The notes under the pieces: model-generated
What the model was told of the DNA's origin: nothing
The model's input: only the letters and a program-made list of their open reading frames with translations
The model's database searches: none
From: Candidatus Sumerlaeota bacterium
Lineage (GTDB): Bacteria; Sumerlaeota; Sumerlaeia; JADFCT01
Assembly (NCBI GenBank): GCA_026398575.1
Contig: JAPLSP010000092.1
Coordinates: 1-10,733, forward strand
Direction: 5' to 3'
DNA: 10,733 nucleotides
Shown here: positions 6,826 through 10,733 of the stretch, piece by piece
How positions within the stretch are numbered: position 1 is the stretch's first letter
Layout of the letters: every line of letters starts with the position of its first letter
Translations under genes and position numbers: made by a program

Positions 6826-7620
6826 ATGTTTGAGAATCTGCAGGAAACTGAGCGAACGTTGCGCGAGGCGGCGGAGGCGGGGTGCGCCGTGCTGAAGAAG
6901 CATTTCCGGGCGTTGGAATCGGTGCAGACGAAAGGGCAAAGCAACAACCTGCTGACGCAGGCCGATCTGGAATGCGAAGCAACGGTTCTTGGCCTGATCC
7001 GGAAACGCTTTCCCGGGCATGCCATCATCGCCGAAGAAACCGCCTCGGAATTTGGCGCGCACAAAGACGCCGAATGGGCATGGATTCTCGACCCGCTCGA
7101 TGGGACGACGAATTTCGCGCACGGGCTGCCGTGGTTTGCGCTGTCGCTGGGCGTTTGGCATGAGGGGGCGATGCTGATGGGCCTGGTGGCCAATCCCGCG
7201 CAGGATGAGATTTATTTCGCGCGGCGGGGAGCGGGGGCCACGCGCAATGGCCGCCCGATCCGCGTCAGCCCGGCGTCGAATCTTGCAGAGACGCTCAACG
7301 CCATCGGCCTGCCTTATGACCGTGACAAACGCATGGATGAAATCGTTGCGCAGATTCGGGCGGTGCTGCCGCGCTCGCGCTGCCTGCGGCGGATCGGCTC
7401 GGCGGCGCTGGATATGTGTCTCGTGGCTTCGGGCGTTTTCGGCGCCTATTGGGAGGCCGCGCTCAATCCGTGGGATTGGGCGCCCGGCGCGCTGATCGTG
7501 CAGGAAGCCGGCGGGCGCGTCACGGATTTGCGTGGGCAGGATTTCGATCTCTGGCAAAAAGACTGCCTGGCCACCAACGGGCTTGTTCATGAACAGATGC
7601 TGGAGCTGTTGCGAGTTTGA
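6826..7620 (+). CDS. suhB: Inositol-monophosphatase family phosphatase (SuhB-like)
   Basis: A 264-residue cytosolic Mg2+-dependent sugar/inositol phosphatase; the family dephosphorylates myo-inositol-1-phosphate and similar monoesters. Metal ligands are visible: Glu70 in IIAEET, Asp89 and Asp92 in WILDPLDGTTNF (86-97), and Asp217 in WDWAPGALIVQEAGG (216-230). The conserved Asp47 of TQADLE is also present. Length and motif order match bacterial SuhB and human IMPA1. An in-frame TAA closely upstream limits the start to ATG 6826, which has no strong Shine-Dalgarno. The gene stands alone: 220 bp after the permease and 112 bp before the MNT gene. The same fold includes histidinol-phosphate and 3'-phosphoadenosine phosphatases, so substrate is uncertain; the short SuhB-like form is the best fit. 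Confidence 0.92.
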   Translation: MFENLQETERTLREAAEAGCAVLKKHFRALESVQTKGQSNNLLTQADLECEATVLGLIRKRFPGHAIIAEETASEFGAHKDAEWAWILDPLDGTTNFAHGLPWFALSLGVWHEGAMLMGLVANPAQDEIYFARRGAGATRNGRPIRVSPASNLAETLNAIGLPYDRDKRMDEIVAQIRAVLPRSRCLRRIGSAALDMCLVASGVFGAYWEAALNPWDWAPGALIVQEAGGRVTDLRGQDFDLWQKDCLATNGLVHEQMLELLRV

Positions 7621-7732
7621 TCCACGATTTAGCCTTCGACAAGAGGGACTCCGGCAGATACAATCAAGACAGGTAAAGCGCGGGAGGCGTAGCGCGAGAC
7701 GTTTTCGCAATGCAACCAAGCAGGCAAGACCT

Positions 7733-8083
7733 ATGAACTCTGTAACCACAACTGAACGGCGCACTCTGGAATCCCTGCGTCCTGTCCTGCGCGCTTTGCG
7801 CAGTTCCTTGGAGTCGCTCTACGGCCCAAGATTTGCCCAAATGCTTGTCTTCGGTTCCTATGCGCGAGGAGAAGCAGACGCGGAATCCGATGTGGATATC
7901 CTGATTGCCTTGAACGGTGAAGTATCCCCTGGCCCGGAGATATCACGAGTATGTGAGATTACCGCTCCACTTTCGCTGGAAAATGACATGGTCATTTCCT
8001 GTGTCATTGTTCCTTTAGAGGAGCTCCAAAGAGGAAGGAGTCCCTTGATGATTAATGTCAGAGCGGAGGGTATCGCGGCATGA
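7733..8083 (+). CDS. Minimal nucleotidyltransferase (MNT/MntA-type antitoxin)
   Basis: A 116-residue DNA polymerase beta-like nucleotidyltransferase. The motif FGSYARGEADAESDVDILI (40-58) holds the nucleotide-binding Gly-Ser and the first two catalytic aspartates, Asp53 and Asp55. A candidate third acid is Asp85 in LSLENDMVISCVIVP. The end of the chain (RGRSPLMINVRAEGI) matches the usual C-terminus of MntA-type proteins. In characterised pairs, MntA neutralises a HEPN RNase toxin by adding AMP to it. Here a 44-codon ORF that could be a cut-down HEPN follows with a 4-nt ATGA overlap. The start at ATG 7733 is chosen because the domain begins there and AGG (7722-7724) lies 8 nt upstream; the reading frame is open further upstream through the end of the phosphatase gene. 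Confidence 0.88.
   Translation: MNSVTTTERRTLESLRPVLRALRSSLESLYGPRFAQMLVFGSYARGEADAESDVDILIALNGEVSPGPEISRVCEITAPLSLENDMVISCVIVPLEELQRGRSPLMINVRAEGIAA
8065..8070 (+). promoter_or_regulatory. Ribosome binding site GGAGGG for the 44-codon ORF
   Basis: GGAGGG lies inside the last codons of the MNT gene, 9 nt before ATG 8080. It is among the best Shine-Dalgarno matches in the window, so the small ORF at 8080 is probably still translated even though it is short. Confidence 0.6.
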
Positions 8084-8214
8084 CTGATAGCCGGGAGCAA
8101 CGGGCATTGTTGGAAAAAGCGGCTCAGAGCCTTGAGGCAGCTCAATTTATCGAATTCGCAAGGAACGCAATTGCCAGCAAGTCTGAACCAAGCGCCGCCA
8201 AAGAGGGAGAATGA
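8080..8214 (+). CDS. 44-residue ORF, possible truncated HEPN toxin
   Basis: The ATG overlaps the MNT stop codon (ATGA) and is preceded by GGAGGG, the usual arrangement for the HEPN partner of an MNT gene. Residues 9-21 (RALLEKAAQSLEAAQ region) resemble the first helix of HEPN proteins, which often reads LLEKAxESLEAAxxLL. After that the family pattern is lost: the expected Tyr-Ala-Met-Phe-type second helix and the RxxxxH ribonuclease motif are absent, and the chain ends in a hydrophilic tail (SKSEPSAAKEGE). A full HEPN is about 110-140 residues. I infer a 3' deletion of the toxin gene that left only its beginning. Alternatively it is an unrelated small coupled peptide. Its TGA overlaps the next start codon. 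Confidence 0.55.
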   Translation: MTDSREQRALLEKAAQSLEAAQFIEFARNAIASKSEPSAAKEGE

Positions 8215-10613
8215 TGCGACGCTGTTTCCTATTTGGGATTTTCCTCACCTCGCTTTCCGCCCTCCTGTTTGAGATTTCCCTCACGAAAATCTTCTCGGTC
8301 ACGCTGTGGTATCACTTCGCCTATTTCGTCGTTTCACTGGCGCTGTTCGGAATCGGCTTCGGCGGATTGGTGGCGTTTTTTTTCGAGGAGTTTTTCCGCC
8401 GCCGGATGCCGCGCGCACTGGCGTACGGCGCTTTGGCGCAAGGCCTTTGCATGGCGCTGTGCCTGGCGATCGTCATGAACGTCCCGCTGAAGTTCGGGTT
8501 TTCGCTTTCGGGAATCAAAAATATCCTTCTCACCTATCTCGTCTGCGCGCCGCCGTTCGTGCTCACAGGGCTGGTCATCTCGCTTGCCATCCGCCACCGG
8601 CACGAAAACGTGGCGATGATCTATGCCTGGGATTTGGCCGGATCGGCGCTCGGATGCGTCGCGTTCCTTCTCGCCATTTCCCTGGTCTCCGGACCGGCGG
8701 TGACGCTGATGGCCTCGTTTCTGGCGGCGGCGGCGGCGGCGATGTCTTTCGCTGCTGGAAATTTTTCGCGGCGCGCGCTTGAGACAATGGCGCTCGCGGT
8801 TTGCGCGGGCGCCGGCGTCATTACAATCTGCAATATGACGACGCGATTCTTTGACGTTAAATTCGCCAAGGCGTACGAGGAACAGCCAAGTCTGCTGTAT
8901 GAACGCTGGTCGCCGTTGGCCCGCATCACCGTTTATCCAGGCATCTTCTGGTGGGACGATCCGGGGCGGCCGTTCGGGTGGGGGATGAGCGCGAAATTCA
9001 AATCCGACAAGCCATTCAAGCAATTGTGGATCGAGCAGGACGCCAGCGCCGGCACGCCGATCACGAAATTCGACGGCGATTTCGCGAAGGTTCAATTCCT
9101 GAAATATGACGTGACGGCGTTTCCATATCACATCAAGCCCAAGGCGAAAACCTTCGTCATCGGCGCGGGCGGCGGGCGCGACGTCCTGACGGCGCTCATG
9201 TTTGGCGCGCCGCGCGTGGTGGCGTGCGAAATCAATCCGGTGACGGTGGGCGTGGTCCGCGACAGGTTCAACGATTTCGCCGGGGGTCTGTATCGCCGCC
9301 CTGACGTTGAAGTTGTGGTGGCCGATGCGCGCGCCTGCATCCGGCGCAGCAGCGAGTCGTTTGACATCATCCAGATGTCGCTGACCGACAGCTGGGCCGC
9401 GACAGCCGCCGGCGCTTTCACGATGACGGAAAACAGCCTCTACACCGTCGAGGCGTTCGAGGACTACTATCGCCATCTGAGCGAAGACGGCCTTCTTTCC
9501 GTCTCGCGCTTCCTCTTCAAGCCGCCCTGCCAATCGTTGCGTGCGGCGATTGTGGCGCGTCGCGCCCTCGAGCGTTTGGGCGTCGGGCAGCCCGAACGCC
9601 ATATCGCCGTCGTCGTGACGAAGCGCGAAAACGTTCCCGCCGAAGTCGCCACGATCCTCTCGAAGCGCATGCCTTTCAAACCGGAGGAACTGCAGCGAAT
9701 CGAGGAAACCGCCAATGAATACGGCTTTGAAATTCTTTATCTGCCGGGGCGGGCGCAAAACAATCCGGATTTCAAGGCGGGGATCGAAACGCGCCCGCTG
9801 GAGGATTTCCTGGGGCGGTCTTATCTCGATCTCAGGCCGACGACGGACGACCGTCCATTCTTCTTCCAGATGATCTATCTGAAAAATGTCGCGGATATTT
9901 TCATCAAGCGGCAGGCGATCGGCGGGCAGTGGTACAACTATTATTCGCAGGCCGTGCTGGTGGCGCTGCTATTGATCTCGGCGTTGCTGGTCGCGGCGTT
10001 CTATATCGCGCCGTTGGTGGTTTTGCGAAAAGCGCAGGCGTTGCCCTGGGGCTGGGGCGCTTATTTCATCCTGTTGGGGCTTGGGTTCATGTTCGTCGAG
10101 ATCCCCATGATCCAGAAAGGCGCGCTCTATCTAGGGCATCCAGCCTATAGTCTGTCCGTATCGCTCTTTTCGATGCTGCTGTTCTCGGGGCTGGGCAGCG
10201 CATGGAGCGGGCGAATCGGGATGGATCGCTTGGCGGGACGGCTGCGGACGCATCTACTTGCGATTGCTGTGATCGTGGCCGCCGCGACGGGCGCGCTCGA
10301 ATGGATCGTCCCCCATACCATCGCTCTGCCGCTCAGCGCGCGCATTGCGATCATCATCGCTTTGACGGGCGCCATGGCGTTCCTCATGGGAACCGCATTT
10401 CCCTCCGGTGTGCGCCTGCTGGGCGTCTCGCGCGAAGCCTCGATCCCCTGGGTCTGGGCACTGAACGGCGGCGCCTCCGTCCTCGGCTCAATCCTCGCAA
10501 TGATCGTCTCGATGAATTACGGCTACCGCTATACAATGATTCTTGGCGCTGTGGCCTATTTGATGGCGGTTGGCATCCCGTTAACGCAGGCCATCAAGCC
10601 GACGCAAAAATAA
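8214..10613 (+). CDS. Multi-pass membrane protein with spermidine-synthase-like SAM domain
   Basis: A 799-residue protein in three parts. Residues 1-207 hold about seven membrane spans. Residues about 215-555 form a soluble domain with a Rossmann-type S-adenosylmethionine fold of the spermidine synthase/methyltransferase class: FVIGAGGGRDVLTAL (314-328), acidic Glu339 in VVACEINP, Asp371 in VADAR, and FDIIQMSLTDSWA (383-395) where Asp392 sits at the position of the aminopropyltransferase catalytic acid. Residues about 577-795 add seven further spans, including FVEIPMIQKG and ALNGGASVLGS. This is the large 'spermidine synthase-like, MFS-flanked' family; its substrate is, to my knowledge, unsettled, so polyamine synthesis should not be assumed. 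GAGGGAG (8203-8209) gives better spacing to ATG 8214 than to the adjacent in-frame ATG 8211. The start overlaps the preceding TGA (TGATG). Confidence 0.88.
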   Translation: MRRCFLFGIFLTSLSALLFEISLTKIFSVTLWYHFAYFVVSLALFGIGFGGLVAFFFEEFFRRRMPRALAYGALAQGLCMALCLAIVMNVPLKFGFSLSGIKNILLTYLVCAPPFVLTGLVISLAIRHRHENVAMIYAWDLAGSALGCVAFLLAISLVSGPAVTLMASFLAAAAAAMSFAAGNFSRRALETMALAVCAGAGVITICNMTTRFFDVKFAKAYEEQPSLLYERWSPLARITVYPGIFWWDDPGRPFGWGMSAKFKSDKPFKQLWIEQDASAGTPITKFDGDFAKVQFLKYDVTAFPYHIKPKAKTFVIGAGGGRDVLTALMFGAPRVVACEINPVTVGVVRDRFNDFAGGLYRRPDVEVVVADARACIRRSSESFDIIQMSLTDSWAATAAGAFTMTENSLYTVEAFEDYYRHLSEDGLLSVSRFLFKPPCQSLRAAIVARRALERLGVGQPERHIAVVVTKRENVPAEVATILSKRMPFKPEELQRIEETANEYGFEILYLPGRAQNNPDFKAGIETRPLEDFLGRSYLDLRPTTDDRPFFFQMIYLKNVADIFIKRQAIGGQWYNYYSQAVLVALLLISALLVAAFYIAPLVVLRKAQALPWGWGAYFILLGLGFMFVEIPMIQKGALYLGHPAYSLSVSLFSMLLFSGLGSAWSGRIGMDRLAGRLRTHLLAIAVIVAAATGALEWIVPHTIALPLSARIAIIIALTGAMAFLMGTAFPSGVRLLGVSREASIPWVWALNGGASVLGSILAMIVSMNYGYRYTMILGAVAYLMAVGIPLTQAIKPTQK

Positions 10614-10682
10614 AGCGCTTGACCTTGGAATCTGAGTGATCTAAATCGCAAATTCAGTGACGCATTATTGTTTAAGGGGCGA

Positions 10683-10733
10683 ATGAGAATGCTATCAGGA
10701 GATGCGCCAGCTTTTGGAGTGCGGTTGCTTGCT
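10683..10733 (+). other. Right-edge sequence: start of a gene or of a palindromic repeat
   Basis: ATG 10683, preceded by AAGGGG, opens a frame that runs to the window edge (17 codons, MRMLSGDAPAFGVRLLA). Against a gene, the stretch TTTTGGAGTGCGGTTGCTTG (from 10712) resembles, from memory, the left arm of dispersed palindromic intergenic repeats in Verrucomicrobia- and Planctomycete-like genomes, whose right arm would lie outside. The 69 bp before it (10614-10682) show no gene. Neither reading can be settled from this window. Confidence 0.25.

Noticed and set aside
6766..7764. Minus-strand open frame of 332 codons across the phosphatase gene
   Set aside because: It is antisense to the SuhB-like gene, with an Arg/Pro/Gln-rich product and no recognisable domain; the plus-strand frame carries all family motifs.
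8334..9758. Long minus-strand open frame (474 codons) across the membrane enzyme gene
   Set aside because: It is an antisense shadow of the 8214-10613 gene: the product is rich in Arg, His and Gln from high-GC antisense codons and shows no domain pattern, while the plus-strand frame has clear motifs.
10619..10647. Promoter-like TTGACC, 17-nt spacer, TAAATC after the membrane enzyme gene
   Set aside because: The -10 box matches only three of six consensus bases and no definite gene follows inside the window.

Overview
The window looks like a chromosomal segment from an environmental bacterium of the PVC superphylum (Verrucomicrobiota, Lentisphaerota or Kiritimatiellota). I infer this from the first large gene, whose domain set (M6 peptidase, a PPC-like 'NDNF...VWWSWTAP...FDTLLA' module, a PEGA-like 'SLTVTISPADA' module and 'LTVASSNPDSG...DHTMTAVY' repeats) is a combination I associate with those phyla. 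The membrane-embedded spermidine-synthase-like protein at the right end fits the same assignment. No rRNA, tRNA, CRISPR array, phage gene or intact transposon is visible.

Layout. (1) 1-228 is non-coding and holds a perfect 28-bp inverted repeat (106-133/154-181) plus a short 9-nt-periodic element (39-65). (2) 229-4785 (minus) is a very large secreted M6-type metalloprotease with its own well-formed sigma70-like promoter (4840-4869) and Shine-Dalgarno site. Its 3' third is a tandem array of 285-bp units. (3) 4924-5259 (minus) is an isolated receiver domain without a normal N-terminus, probably a decayed response regulator or hybrid kinase tail. (4) From a divergent promoter region, 5482-6605 (plus) holds tatA and an ABC-2 type polysaccharide-export permease, without the ATPase that normally accompanies it. 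(5) 6606-6825 is a different-looking spacer with a possible small antisense membrane ORF. (6) 6826-7620 (plus) is an inositol-monophosphatase-family enzyme. (7) 7733-10613 (plus) is a tight three-ORF run: an MNT-type minimal nucleotidyltransferase, a 44-codon ORF that looks like the start of a HEPN partner cut short, and an ~800-residue multi-pass membrane protein with a central spermidine-synthase/methyltransferase-like fold. The three are joined by ATGA and TGATG overlaps. (8) 10614-10733 is non-coding or the start of a further gene or repeat.

How the genes relate. tatA and the permease are 11 nt apart and probably co-transcribed, but nothing shows a shared function. The protease has a Sec-type rather than a twin-arginine signal peptide, so it is not an obvious Tat substrate. 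The MNT/short-ORF/membrane-enzyme run is the most unusual arrangement. The most economical reading is a broken MNT-HEPN toxin-antitoxin pair whose toxin gene was cut away next to an unrelated housekeeping-type membrane gene. A real translationally coupled unit cannot be excluded. I see no convincing case for a wholly new defence or mobile system here.
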